Assembly (NCBI RefSeq): GCF_963583255.1
Contig: NC_084806.1
Location: 14,922,317-14,986,316 of the forward strand
Length of the DNA stretch: 64,000 nucleotides
Source of the DNA: Pyrus communis
Lineage: Eukaryota; Streptophyta; Magnoliopsida; Rosales; Rosaceae
Direction: 5' to 3'
Below, piece after piece: positions 33,528-44,706 of this stretch. The position numbers were made by a program, and so were the translations under genes. Under the pieces are notes generated by a model. It saw only the letters and a list, made by a program, of their open reading frames with translations, was not told the DNA's origin and did not search any database. Every line of letters starts with the position of its first letter. Positions within the stretch are counted from its first letter, which is position 1.

Positions 33528-34607
33528 TTAACCAATGGAAGCCTCAAAAGTAAAGGCAAGCAAGTCTTCTGGAGAAATTGAGAAGGTCTCGAAGTCTTTC
33601 TCAGCAAACTCAAAGTCAGACGGCCAACTAAAGAAATGATCTACATAACCTAGCTTGTAGAAATCGACTTGACTCTGAATAACTGAAGCCTCAAGCGCAA
33701 CCTTTTCATCTTTCAACTGCTCATTCTCCTCAAACAGACCAACACGGACACACTGCAGCTCATCCACGTCCTTCGTCAAACTTTCGTTGATCTTCACTGC
33801 ACCTTGGAGTTCCAATACTTGGGGTTCAAGCATAATGATGATCTTCTTGAAGTGGATCACTTGATTATAAGCATCAATCAACTCTTCATCCTTTGCGTAA
33901 GCAGCAGAACGAAGCTCAAAAAGGGCATGCTCAACATCTTGAATCTGAGGTATGTAACAACCAATCCCCTTCTCTACACTTTCATACTTAACTTGGATTA
34001 CGTCAAGCCTAGTCTTCAAGTCAACGATCTCCTGGTAAGCGATCTCAAGCTGTAGAGAAGTGGGGGTAGAGATATTGGACCCCTTCAAAGTGATGAGCTC
34101 AAACTCCAACTTTCTGATCTTCTCGGAAGAAGAATAAGCTTCAGCCGCCATAGTTTTTGCCAACTCCTTAGCAGCTTTGGTATCCTCTTGGTTAATGAGC
34201 ATACACTCGGCTGCCAGAGTTGTTATTTTCAGCATCATAGCAAGTAGAGCAGTTTTTCTATATTGGATTGTATGCTTCACAAAGGAACTTGGGCAAACAA
34301 CCTCTCTGACGCCATCAATAAGTTTGGCACACGCGTATATATCTTCAAGCAGATCAGGCTTCAAAAGCGTACAGATCTCAGCAGCCTCCCTAAAAATAAG
34401 CTTAGTGGATTTCTCACAATTACACACACAAGCAGTCTCATCTTTCTCAGCAGGCGAATTAGTCTCAGCAATAAAGGGAGTGGGCTTTGGCGCTACTTTA
34501 GGAGCATAGTCCACCTTATCGCTCTTCATAGTGGCAAGCCTCTTTGAAGGTGAACCGAACTTAGCTTCCAATAGGCATCTAGGTATAGACTTCAACATTG
34601 GAGGCAT
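33528..34607 (-). CDS. Antisense ORF of element A (TAT/Retand-type aORF, 359 aa)
   Basis: This is the longest open frame of the old element and reads against gag-pol, between integrase and the 3' LTR. This position is diagnostic of TAT/Retand-lineage elements. Residues about 130-330 are coiled-coil-like (SSEKIRKLEFELITLKGS, then LDVIQVKYESVEK and ENEQLKDEKVALEAS). The end is acidic and aromatic (DFEFAEKDFETFSISPEDLL). The antisense reading appears to extend upstream to about 34990 with interruptions, so the ATG at 34607 may not be the original start. Published aORF products in this lineage have no proven function. It is notable that this frame is open while pol is wrecked. Confidence 0.7.
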   Translation of the reverse strand: MPPMLKSIPRCLLEAKFGSPSKRLATMKSDKVDYAPKVAPKPTPFIAETNSPAEKDETACVCNCEKSTKLIFREAAEICTLLKPDLLEDIYACAKLIDGVREVVCPSSFVKHTIQYRKTALLAMMLKITTLAAECMLINQEDTKAAKELAKTMAAEAYSSSEKIRKLEFELITLKGSNISTPTSLQLEIAYQEIVDLKTRLDVIQVKYESVEKGIGCYIPQIQDVEHALFELRSAAYAKDEELIDAYNQVIHFKKIIIMLEPQVLELQGAVKINESLTKDVDELQCVRVGLFEENEQLKDEKVALEASVIQSQVDFYKLGYVDHFFSWPSDFEFAEKDFETFSISPEDLLAFTFEASIG

Positions 34608-35674
34608 GACAGAACCTTTACGCTAAGCAATCCTACCAGCAATCATACTAGCCATTTTCGGCGTGGCAGACATCACAGGCTTAAATATAGCAGCTTCATT
34701 TTTCTTCTAATTGGAATAAGTTAAGTCAATCACAGGCCTCTCGGCAGCAAGTAGAACCTCATGAGCAGCAGAGAAAGTCTTCAGTTTTTTCTCAACCGAC
34801 ATCTCTTGAACAGGCGGGGGGTATCTCTTTTTTCCACCTAGGCTCCACGACAGCAATCGAATGAGCCAATGCATCTACCTTGATCCTCTTCATCTTCTCT
34901 CTCAGGAGTAACCCAATCTTTCTCCTAGAAAAAATGACAGAGCAGCCAACTCCATTCACAGTACTTAGCAGGGGAGCTCAACCCATGCTGGCTTTTCCTT
35001 CATTTTTTTTCTTTCGAACCAGCAGACAGGAGGCATATATGCCCAGCATTCCAATAGCCCATGAGGCCCGTGACCTCCTCATTTCTATCAATCATCCACA
35101 TGGTCCACGTCAAGTCTAAGAGCCTAAAGGACATGAGCCATGCGGCTCATCTAGCACTGCGCCCCAACACCTTAATACACCGCCCCAGCTGCACAACTAC
35201 CCTTGGCTTTACCCAAGCCAAGTAGCCCAAGTAGTGGTCCTTGCTATAATACCTCATCGGCCCATGTTGAGTCGATTCCTGGCCCCTGCCGACTTACATG
35301 TCGCACCACCACGATGGTTATCCTACGACAGCACTATCCAAGAAGAACATAAGGGAAATTAATTTTTTTCTTACATCGGTGCGGCACAGAGAAGACAAAG
35401 AAAACAACGAAATACGGTCATTTACACAGGCAAGTGTGGAAGACTGCTAGGGGAGGGGAAACAAATATCCTCTAGCTTTCTCTGACGTTGATTTAATCAT
35501 CTACTTAAGGTAGACTTAAATAGACTTTAGAATTAATTTATTTCCCTTTCCTAGAAGGATCTAATTTCCAATTAAAGAGGGAAATAAGAAACAATCCTAT
35601 GTTTCCTAAAGCAAGAAAATCTCTACACCTGTTGCCTTTTCATCTGAACAACCCAATAGGTGTGGGGGCATTTT
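34608..35674 (-). pseudogene. Upstream part of antisense ORF and element A 3' region to polypurine tract
   Basis: 34608-34990 continues the antisense frame in pieces (stops near 34624 and 34708). 35000-35640 has no coding signal. The purine-rich AGGTGTGGGGGCATTTT (35658-35674, plus strand) abuts the LTR start and serves as the polypurine tract. It sets the element orientation as plus. Confidence 0.6.
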
Positions 35675-36259
35675 TGGGGCCAAAAATAATCAAGAAAGTA
35701 TGGAGGCAACACGTGGACTTTTGGGGTAAAAGACAAAATTACCCCTGAGGCATATCAGGATTCTCACGCTCATGCAACGGACAATAATGGCTCAATCAAG
35801 GTCAAAGGTGATCAAAACAGTATTCTTTGAAAACCCTCTCATCACTCCTCATCAAATCTTCAACCACAAGATAACTTCCAATTATTCCTTTCAAATTGGG
35901 AATAATTCCCAAATTAATTGATTAATTACCAAATTGATTGCAATATATTATTTGGCATAATATCTTGCAATTAGGGCCAAATTTCTACCATAAGTGACCG
36001 GTCCCTATTTCTCCAAATAGGGCCGGCCACACCCCTACATACAACCCCTCATTTCTCCAAAAACCTAAGTCAAATTCTCTTCTAAAATTCTCTAAACACT
36101 TTCTCTCAAATTCTAACTTTGGCATCAGAGATTCTTTGGCCAAAGCCCCCTCCCCCGATTCATCGTGGGCACGTGATGCTCTTGGCCTTGATCTTAGGTG
36201 TTATTGATTTGCAGGTGCATTTTCGTCAAAGAAAAAGACGGCGGAAATTTGCATCCACA
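35675..36259 (+). repeat. 3' LTR of element A
   Basis: It starts TGGGGCCAAAAATAATCAAG and ends GAAATTTGCATCCACA, matching 4261-4860 throughout. The TATA position is changed to CCTACATACAACC (about 36033). Substitutions and indels against the 5' LTR are frequent, in keeping with age. Confidence 0.8.
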
Positions 36260-36523
36260 TGGCCGGTCCCAATTCTCCTAATAGGGTCGGCCACACCCTT
36301 ATATATAGCCCTCATTTTCTCCAAAACTTAGGTCCAATTCTCTTCTAAAATTCTCTAAACAGCCCTCAAATTCTAACTTTGGCATTGGAAAATCTTCGGC
36401 CAAAGGCCCCCCCCCCCGGCAATTCATTGTGGGCGTATGAGGCTCCTAGCCTTGATCTTAGGTGATAATGTTCTGCGGGTGCATTTTCGTCCAAGAAAAA
36501 GAAGGCGGAAATTTGCATCGACA
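36260..36523 (+). repeat. Extra partial LTR copy fused to the 3' LTR
   Basis: Right after the LTR terminus the sequence re-enters the LTR at the internal point TGGCCGGTCCCAATTCTCC (equivalent to 4585) and runs again to the terminus ATTTGCATCGACA. This copy still has the TATA box (TATATATAG, about 36301), a C run at about 36407-36418, and its own substitutions, so it is not a recent tandem error. Confidence 0.8.
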
Positions 36524-38040
36524 AAAATGTCAAGGCACAAACTCAAGTTATGATTTTGAAATTTGGGGTTATGAGATGTGAATTTGACAATTGGAAGTTT
36601 TTATTTCATCCCTTCAAATAGAGGAATACATTTGCTTTATCCAACTGGGTTTGAATTTGTAGGGTTCTTAGCGAAAGCTCGAAATCCAAATCCCAAACTT
36701 AAAATGTGAGCGAATTATGACAAAAATAAAAAAATTAAAAAAAAACTCTTATGATCAAAATTCATAACCCTCTGGATTCCAACATCTGCTAACATAGATT
36801 AGGTCCAGATGCCTGGGAAGGCATAAAACGCGACGATAGGTTTTCCCGGCATTCTGAGTGCCTGCAACCACACTAGTCGAGTCACCGAGGGCAAAACAAT
36901 GACAGTTGAATATGGAATTCAACCCTTCTTAGAAGCACCATGCACATGTGTTGTTGACTAATATTGGTGGTAGTGGGTTCCTAATAGAGTGTACAAGCAC
37001 TACCAAGATTTATAGCTTGCCCTCCCAAATATTGCGCAACGGAAAACATTTTTTTGGTTTAGCAATTCTAACCCGACGGAAAATACAGTTGGAAAGGCTA
37101 AATCAATTAATAAACTGGGTTGACTGAATGGATTTACACGACGACAGAAGTTCGCAGGTTAAGACAACCTTCGTCGGATAAATTTTTGGCACAAAAATGG
37201 GAATATATTAACCAAAGAATTACCTGGTCATTGTGTAGTTGATGTTTACCGATAGACTAGTTCGTCGGGCAACTTTATTCTCGATGGTCAAAATTCCACT
37301 CGTGAGGTGTAATAAATGTCCACTGCCACACAAATTACGTGACATTTAGAAAATAATTGCTCAACGAAATTTTTCATCAGGTAAACCCTTAGTTATCAGT
37401 TTATAAGTTCGTGCCTTCTCCTTCATTTTTCTCCTCCATACATTCATTTTCCTCTTTCCACTTCGTGCCCTCCTAATCATCTTTTTTCCTTCCAAACCTT
37501 CCCATTTCACCATTTTGCACAAGTTTATGAAAAAAACAGCATCAGCAAAGGCATGGCTATTGTGGCTCGAGGTACAAGGAGTTCATGGAGAGGATACAAC
37601 AGTAATGTGCAAACATGGTGAGGATACCACTATAAGGTCAAAGAAGGTGGTGAACAAAAGTTGCTTGGATTTCTTGCATGTGGAAGAACATGGAGAGGAT
37701 ACTACTATAATGGGTGAAACGCCCTAAATCATAAAGCTAGGCCATTCAATTTGAAAATAGGACCGAGCTTTTAATTTTAATGTTTTGTAATTTCTAACAA
37801 ATGCACTAGGCATTACAAAAATCAGGGACCAAGTGTTATGGAATCCATGATTTAGGAGGCGAAACAAATTCTACGAAACTAGTTTTACCAATTGTATTCA
37901 TATTATGGTATCTAATTCAATAGGAATTGGGAATATCATAATGTAAAAATGGTACAAATTGAATCAATTTATGTTTTGATATTATATAAAAAAAATTCAT
38001 AAGTGGAAACAAAATTTATTAATAGATCTACAAAGTTATG
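36524..38040. other. Intergenic or decayed DNA-transposon sequence with TCGTCGG motifs
   Basis: No supported gene. Words of the type CGTCGGATAAAT, TCGTCGGGCAA, CCGACG and CATCAGGTAAA are scattered over 37070-37390, resembling the subterminal repeats of plant CACTA elements. A small frame at 37515-37727 encodes three HGEDTT repeats (bases near 37588, 37617 and 37690) but no known domain. 37730-38040 is plain AT-rich DNA. Confidence 0.4.
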
Positions 38041-38056
38041 TTGAAATATCAACCTC

Positions 38057-39110
38057 TCATTTCTTGTTATCACACTTGAACATTCCATGTTGTAGGATGC
38101 GTTCTGGAAACCAGAGGAATAACCCATCGGAAGAGATCGAGGGAAGTGTGGCTGAAGCAACGACATTTGTACCAAGTTTGGGCTTGAGCAGCGACACATG
38201 AAATGTAGGGTGGATGCAAGATTGAGTTGGAAGGTCCATAGTATAGGCAACCTGGTCAACTCGAGCTATTACTTGGAAAGGGCCGTAATAGCGAGGAACC
38301 AGTTTTGGGCAGTGAGTTTTGAATACCGATGTCTGCCGATAGGGGCGGAGTTTGAGGAAGATCAAATCCCCAACTCGAAAAGTCCTCTTAGAGCGATGTT
38401 TGTCAGCCTGTTGTCGCATTCGGTGTTGTGCCAGCTGCATGTTCTTTTGGAGTTGCATAAGCAAACTGTCACAGTCCCGAAGAGTGACGTCGACCATATG
38501 GACCGGAGATGAGCCAAGAAGATAAAATGACACTGTGGGTGGCAGGTATCCATATACAGCCTGGAAAGGTGTCATCTTAATGGTCAATTGGAATGCAGTA
38601 TTATACCACCATTCTGCCCAAGGAAACCATCGAATCTACGTGTTTGGCTTGTCCATAATAAAGCTATGCAGATAGTGCTCCAAGGTACGGTTGAGAACTT
38701 CCGTTTGTCCATCCAATTGTGGGTGATAGGCTGAGCTTTTACAAAGCACTGTTTGTTGATTTTTGAAGAAAGCAGTCCAAAACTCACTAATGAAAATCGG
38801 GTATCTGTCAGTGACAATACATGTTTGCATGCCGTGCAACCGAAAAGCCTCTTGAACAAAAACATTTGCAATTTAGGGGGCAGAATAAGGGTGCTTGATT
38901 GGGATAAAATGCCCATATTTGGAAAGGCGATCCATTACAACCAAGATAGCATTACGACCGTAGGTTGAGGGTAAGCCTTCTATGAGTCCATGGCTATATC
39001 GGTCTACACTTGGGTTAGAATGGAGAGTGGCTGCAATGGACTTGGCGGTTTGATGGTCTCGTAGTTGGTGCATTGGCACACGTCACACTCAAACACGAAA
39101 CACTTGACAT
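38057..39110 (-). pseudogene. Integrase of element E
   Basis: Reading leftward: 39079-38873 contains [20 protein letters not shown] (first catalytic Asp in MDRLSK). 38839-38636 contains VTDRYPIFISEFW, where the usual DRDP has become DRYP, and SSAYHPQLDGQTEVLNRTLE with the catalytic Glu. 38587-38057 (176 residues) contains the C-terminal domain TFRVGDLIFLKLRPYRQ and the chromodomain-proximal IHPTFHVSLLKPKLG. The pieces lie in different frames. The enzyme would insert element cDNA. It is inactive through frameshifts. Confidence 0.82.
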
Positions 39111-40370
39111 CCTTTTTGAGACCCAACCAATTAAAATTGTTTATGATACGCTTGTAGGTGCGCAGGAATCCTGAGTGGCCCGAAGTTGGAGAGGCATGGA
39201 ATTCCTGGAGAAGTGTGGAACGCTAGGAAGAGGTTACACGAACAAAGAGACCAAATTTGTAATAAAGGAGGTCCCCTTGGAGCTGGAAATAGCACTTATT
39301 GTGTAGATCATGCTGCAATGCGGTGAAGATGTCGGAAGCTTGAGTGTCTGTGGCATATGAAGCTTAAAGCTCTGCCACACAATCAAACAGTGGTGTGGAG
39401 AGCCCCAATAAGGCAAGGAGTTTCGGCCGGTGGGACAAAGCATCAAGGTTGTATTGGAAGCTCCCGAGCGGTACTCCAAGGTATAGTTATACCCGAGGAG
39501 TTTCAATAACTACTTCTGTTGTGCCGGAGTGGTAATACGCTGGTCCTAAAAACCGGCGAGACCATCAATAACTACTTCTGTTGTTACGGTAATAACCGGC
39601 GAGACCCAAAAAGCCATGAAGGGCATGGACAGAAAAGGGGGTCGGCTATTCCACAATGGCAACAATTTTAGAGGGATCAACTGTAACTCCCTTAGCTAAG
39701 ATGATATGTCCTAAATAGGTAATGGACTCCTGCCAAAAAAACACTTAGTGGGCTTCAAATGTAGTTGATGTCGCTGTAGGATGTCAAACACAGCAGCTAA
39801 ATGTGACAGATGTTGATCCAAAGAGACGCTAAACACCAAGATGTCGTCAAAAAACACGAGGACTGATTTGCGGAGCAAGGGCTTCAAGATGGAATTCATC
39901 AAGGCTTGGAATGTGGCGAGGGCATTGGTAAGGCCAAAAGGCATTACAATGAACTCGTAATGACCGTCATGAGTACAGAATGTTGTCTTGTGTATATCCG
40001 GCTCGTGCATATGGATTTGATGATAGCTAGAGTGAAGGTCCAGTTTCAAAAATATGCCCGCACCCTTCAACTCGGCCAAGAACTCATCAATAATTAGAAC
40101 CGGAAACAATCCTTGATGGTGACTACATTAACCTTGCGGTAATCATCACAAAAACGCCAAGATAAGTCACTTTTCGCCACCAATAAAGTAGGGGAGGAAA
40201 AGGAACTCATGCTGGGATAGATCATGCCAACGACGAACATGTCATCAACCTGACGTTCTAGTTTTGCCTTTTGTGCATACCCATAATGATAGGGTCGTAC
40301 ATTAATTGGACCCGTCCCTGGAAGTAAAGGAATGAGGTGGTCAATGTCTCGGTGTGATGGTAAGGAGGTT
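39111..40370 (-). pseudogene. Reverse transcriptase and RNase H of element E
   Basis: 40109-39711 encodes the RT palm: LKLDLHSSYHQIHMHEPDIH, FIVMPFGLTNALATFQALMN and the catalytic FFDDILVFS (YxDD with Phe-Phe). 39506-39234 keeps the RNase H C-terminus (KLLGYNYTLEYRSGASN). The region 39540-39700 between them is disordered by small duplications (AATAACTACTTCTGTTGT at 39507 and 39567). Stops separate the segments. Confidence 0.8.
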
Positions 40371-42380
40371 AATGTTTGAAGAAGAACATGATACTGGCAT
40401 AGAAGTGCTTGGATATTGGCCGATGAAGGTGCAGGAGTGGGAGAGGATGAGGGGAGTCCTGAAAGTTGTGTGAGTATGCTAAGGGAAGAGGACGTCTTGG
40501 TACCTGGAGGAAAAGAGAACCCGAGCTAGGGTGAGGTGGACGACCCCACCAAGCGATAGTTTGTCCCGTGCACGGTCCATGACCTTGAGAAGAAAGTTCC
40601 AACTAATGAATCCCAAGGTCTTGAGCCAATTTATGCTCAAAACCATATCGCACCCCGCTACAGCCAAGAACTGGAAGTCGCTAGTGAATGTATACCCTTA
40701 AAGGCATACAGAGACCTGATGAACTAACCCCTTTGTCCGAAAAAATTGACCTGTTGCCACCATGACTGCCTCATCCATGAAAGATCCAAACAATCCCAAA
40801 CAAGTGGCCACCTGTGGATTGAGGAAGCTTTGATCAGCCCCGGAATCAATAAACACCTGAATGGGGGTGTTGTTGATGAGACCTTCCAGGTGCATAGCAT
40901 GGCCACAAGCACGTTTCGTTGCTGAGATAGTGTGGAGGGCTAAGGGGTGCTAAGGGTGTTCGACAACGGCCGAGGTTGGGAACACGATTTCTTCTAGCTC
41001 TGAAGTAAGGTCAGGGCTGTCATCATCTGCCAGTAATAAGAGGATATGAGATTGTCGACATCGGTGTCCCGGCCAGTATTGATCATCACAGTTGAAGCTG
41101 AGGACTTACTCACTGTGGGTGCCCATTTCAACTTGGGTCAGCCGAAGAACTAGCTTATTTAGGGGAGGGTTGGGTGTGGTGGTTGTTGGCCACAGTTGAG
41201 TCATTGTGGAAAAAAGGTTGGTGGGCGAAGAGGATGAAGGTTGAGGGCAATAGGAAAAGGCACGGGAGAAGCCAGAGCACACCGTTGGACGACGTCCCTA
41301 TTTATGCTCGTAAATCCAAGCGAGTTCAATGGCTCGTGCGAAGGAAGCTGGTCCTTGAGTGACAATGTCATCCTAGAGTTTATCCTTGAGGCCGCCCAAA
41401 AATGCGCCCAAGAGTTGAGCATCGATCCAATCCGAAATGCAGCATGATAAGCGAATGAAATGGCCCACATAAGCTTTGACTATGGTTGTTTGTGAGATAT
41501 GGGACAAGGCTATGTTGAAATTCAAGGCGTCAGAGGGCCCAAATCTCTGAAGCAACTATGTTGAGAAGGTGGCCCAAGAAGAGAGGGGGTACCGCATCTT
41601 AAACCAACAGAGCCAATGGGCAGCATCACTTCCCAGATGGAGACCATCCACGATCACACAGAGGTGGTCCTCGACCTCATGGTATTCCAAAATCTTTTCC
41701 ACCATTACAAGCCAGCCATAAGGATCGTCCCTGAAGAAACGAGGAAGTTCAATCTTCAAATGACGAGGTCCGGAGAAGGATAAGGAATGGGGTTAGTAGG
41801 GTTGGATGTCGTACGGCTCAGGGGTGAAAGGTGGTAAGTGCAGCCCGCTGGAGGGTGGTTGTAGGTACCTAGAAGTGGAAAGACGGCTGAAAGGTTTGGT
41901 GTTGGGGGCGAAGGGTTAGGTAAAGGCAAGGGAAAAGGGATCTGCCGCCATGTGGGATCTAGGAGGATGGGTGGTGGTTACTGGTGGGGAATGAGATGAA
42001 CCCCATGTGGATGGAGGGATGGGAGTGGGAATGGTGGAAAAAGGGGTGGAGCCGAGGGAAATGGGTATGGTGCCGATAGGTATGTGGAAGGTAGGTTAAG
42101 GGGATTTTTAGGGAGCGGAGTTCGTTAAGGATCGTTTGATGAACTTGGTCCCGACGGATCCGGTGGGCCGAAGAGTCAGCGAGGGAGTGTTGGAGATTTG
42201 TGATTTAGTTTTGGAGGTCTTTGTAGCGAAGGTTTACTAAGGACAAAGACTCCTAAAAGTCCTGGAGTTGTTGGTACTGAAATTCACGGTCCAACTCGGC
42301 CTCAGTGATATCGGGCACAGTGATGAAGGCCTTGTTTTTGCCTATGGATGCACACATGGGCTCTGGATACTAATTGGCAG
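40371..42380 (-). pseudogene. gag and protease of element E
   Basis: Protease: 40895-40698 has VFIDSGADQSFLNPQVA, a complete D-S-G-A active site. A zinc knuckle of the form CDDQYWPGHRC is encoded near 41070-41090. The gag core is at 41759-41373 (FFRDDPYGWLVMVEKILEYH, then a helical AFLGGLKDKL end). The N-terminal part, 42380-41770, is Pro/His-rich with stops; it starts around MCASIGKNKAFITVPD (near 42355). Frames shift at several points. Confidence 0.72.
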
Positions 42381-42384
42381 GCAC

Positions 42385-42619
42385 CAGCCGCACCAATGAG
42401 ACAAGATTGCAAAAAAAAAAGATAAGTTGCAGATAAAGAAGATAAGTTATTATTTCATAACCTTCCAGGAAACTACAAAAGGGTTTTATATATCCCATAA
42501 CAGCCACTACAGACAAAAGGTTAAGTGGCCAAATACTGAGTCACCATACTCTAATATCCCACTACCAGATAATTAAAATAAGCTAAGGAAATGAGCTACA
42601 ATATAATGAGGTCCTAACA
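42385..42619 (-). repeat. 5' LTR and primer site of element E
   Basis: On the minus strand the LTR starts TGTTAGGACCTCATTATATTG at 42619 and includes a GGGATATATAAAACCC TATA segment (about 42483-42500). A degenerate initiator-Met primer site, TTAGTATCCAGAGCCC, lies on the minus strand at about 42360-42376. The exact LTR end is uncertain because of an A tract (42411-42422). Confidence 0.6.
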
Positions 42620-43577
42620 CACTCTCTGTGCAGCGCTCTTTCTCACCCTCCATCCTTCTCTGCAACAAATCGTCTCTCTCTCTCTTTCTTTTCCTCCCTT
42701 TCTCTCTCACTTCCTTGTCAGATTCGTCAGGGAATCTGAGGTATGTGGGTGCGACTGGAGGAAAGGGATGGGAACAATGACAAAAAATAAAAGACCACCT
42801 AGCACCACTGCCTAGACACCGCCTAGCAGCGCCTAGGCCCGCCCAGGAGGGCGTCTAACACCTCCCCACTTTTGTTCACCAACTAACACCTAATCGGAAT
42901 GGCACCTCACCAACCAGCACCTAGGCAGCCGCCTAGGTCATTTTTTAAAACACACAGTATCCAGTTACAGGCCTGGGAAATCTACTGACATAGAGATTGC
43001 CCGACGAAACTCCGTCAGGTAAATTCTAATTGGTCAAAAGTCGAATTTCTATTTTTATTGTGTCACAGATATCCACCCTATGTGGGGACAAAATCCACCA
43101 ACACAATAATTAACCAACGGAAGTTACATCTATTCATCAACTACTAGCATAGTGTGTGAGATTTTTTTTTTATTTATTATTATTAAATAAAAGGAGAGAG
43201 GAAGAGAGTGATAGATAGGTGAGACTTTGAAAAAAAAAAACAGCAAAATTTGGTTGTGTGAAATTATATGTCTGGTCCATATTTTTTATTCATATTCTGT
43301 TTTAATTAGAAGGTTAAACTGGTAATTTTATAGGGTTTTGGTTGACAATAAATGTTTTATTAATTAGTTGAGATAAATAGCTTCCTTTCTCTCCTTATCT
43401 CTCTCATCAGTATCTTCCTCTCTTCATATCTATACTAGTTTCATAGAATTCGTGGGAGTGGTGGAAGAAAAGATTAGACTCATACAAGTGTTTTGTTTTG
43501 TAAAGCTAGTTTTGGGTTATTCATTTTAGAATCAGAAAGTTATGAGAATGGTGGGAGGAAAGAATTTATCATATATA
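42620..43577. other. Intergenic DNA with CCTAGGC-rich repeat and CACTA-like motifs
   Basis: 42665-42715 is CT-rich. 42795-42945 repeats CGCCTAG/CCTAGGC words in both orientations (GCCTAGACACCGCCTAGCAGC ... GCAGCCGCCTAGGTC), a common short dispersed repeat type. 42985-43155 has GCCCGACGAAACTCCGTCAGGTAA and ends ...AGCATAGTG, like one end of a CACTA element. No gene seen. Confidence 0.4.
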
Positions 43578-44144
43578 ACCAAAATTTAACCTCCAATTTC
43601 ATAAATGTTTATTTTATTTTTATAAAAACTATTCATTATGGCAAAAAAAAATACATGAACAAACCTAACTGCCCTAAAAATTGATACACAATTACTCTAA
43701 ACCCAACAACTTACCAGAATAAAATGACTTGGGTTATCAGAAATCTCACCATCGCAGCCACGTTTGCCTCCTCCCCCATCCCGAACCACCCACCGCCGCA
43801 ACCCCTCCCCCTGTGTCCATCCTCTCTGCTTATGGTGTAATGCTCAATTTATTAAAAAAAATATTATAATTTATGTTCTTATATTAATTATATACTTTCT
43901 GTTTGTCTTCAAAACCTAACAAATCAAGGGAAGCAAAGTTAAAGGAGGGTGGAGCATTGCAAAAAAAAGAAAAAAAAAAAAAACATTTTTATTTCTTGGA
44001 GAGGTGGAGATGAGGTTTGGATTTTCAGGGTTGTATTGTTTTTAATTTGGAGGGTATTAAAGTCTATTGAAGGGTAATTTTGGTTATATTTGAAATTTTT
44101 TATAAAAACTGACATTTATGAAATTATAGTCTTAATTTTGGTTA
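43578..44144. repeat. Weak foldback (MITE-like) with about 55-bp imperfect arms
   Basis: ACCAAAATTTAACCTCCAATTTCATAAATG at 43578-43607, continuing to about 43630, is matched in inverted orientation by the segment from TTTTTTATAAAAACTGACA to TCTTAATTTTGGT at about 44096-44143. Identity is roughly three quarters. The interior has a short C-rich patch (43750-43830) and no ORF. Confidence 0.4.
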
Positions 44145-44637
44145 TTTATGAGTGATGGGGTTGTTTTTAAGGATATCATAGTGTGTGGGTGGACAGTGTA
44201 GATGTAATCTTAGGTCAGTTAAAGTTAATTGTCGGGGTTTGTAGTAACTATAAGATTTGGAATTATAATGTTATGACTAGTAGTTTCAAAGAAAACAAGG
44301 ATCGTCTTGTAGGCTAGTAGAGTAATTTGTTTGTGTCGATGAATGTGGTGACCAGAAGTTACTCGGATGACTTCCAAGTGGACGAAAATTATCGACACTA
44401 AAATACACTGGCTGATTGAACACGATATTTTGGTCAGCAAACCATGAATACCGAGACTAAAATGCTTTCTAATTAAAGCAACAAAACCTTGGGAGTTTTG
44501 TGGAAATCATGTACCATGAGAATGAGATTGTAGCATAGCGACGAAGTTTACAAGAGTGTCTAGTGTTCAGTTGGAAACTGATATATCACTCATACCTCTC
44601 TACACAAAGACATTGCCAAATCAAATCTTGCAAATTA

Positions 44638-44640
<3 letters not shown>
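44145..44640. other. Intergenic DNA
   Basis: AT-rich, with no recognisable motif or frame. It leads directly into the CT microsatellite. Confidence 0.45.

Positions 44641-44702
<62 letters not shown>
44641..44702. repeat. (CT)31 microsatellite
   Basis: Thirty-one consecutive CT units, uninterrupted over 62 bp. Such length usually makes a locus polymorphic. Confidence 0.98.

Positions 44703-44706
<4 letters not shown>

Larger units (their letters stand above)
4261..36523 (+). mobile_element. Element A: composite TAT/Retand-like Ty3/Gypsy locus with nested insertions
   Basis: LTR copies of the same family bound this locus (4261-4860 and 35675-36523). The internal order gag, protease, RT, RNase H, a second RNase H, integrase and an antisense ORF is diagnostic of the TAT lineage of plant Gypsy elements. 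The internal region is present as two partial copies: copy 1 from 4861 to 22021 ends inside integrase, and copy 2 from 26063 to 35674 begins in the gag leader. Element B (9291-21099), a foreign block (22022-26062) and a solo LTR (28605-30412) interrupt it. Every pol frame has stops or frameshifts, so the locus is dead. Flanking bases at 4256-4260 and 36524-36528 do not match as a TSD, so the two ends may belong to different insertions. Confidence 0.75.
38050..42619 (-). mobile_element. Element E: Reina/CRM-like Ty3/Gypsy element, truncated and decayed
   Basis: On the minus strand the order is LTR (42619 to about 42385), primer site, gag, protease, RT, RNase H and integrase, ending at 38057. 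All are broken by stops. The C-terminal FLKLRPYRQTSV, then IHPTFHVSLLKPKLG, places it near the Reina/CRM branch of chromoviruses. No 3' LTR is recognisable beyond 38050, so that end is deleted. Confidence 0.8.

Noticed and set aside
34880..35119. Plus-strand 79-codon frame near the element A 3' end
   Set aside because: It lies opposite the antisense ORF remnant and has no domain. The antisense reading is longer and coherent.
43747..43830. C-rich patch as a coding exon (Pro-rich)
   Set aside because: It is short, without splice sites or homologous motif, and lies inside a foldback-like segment.
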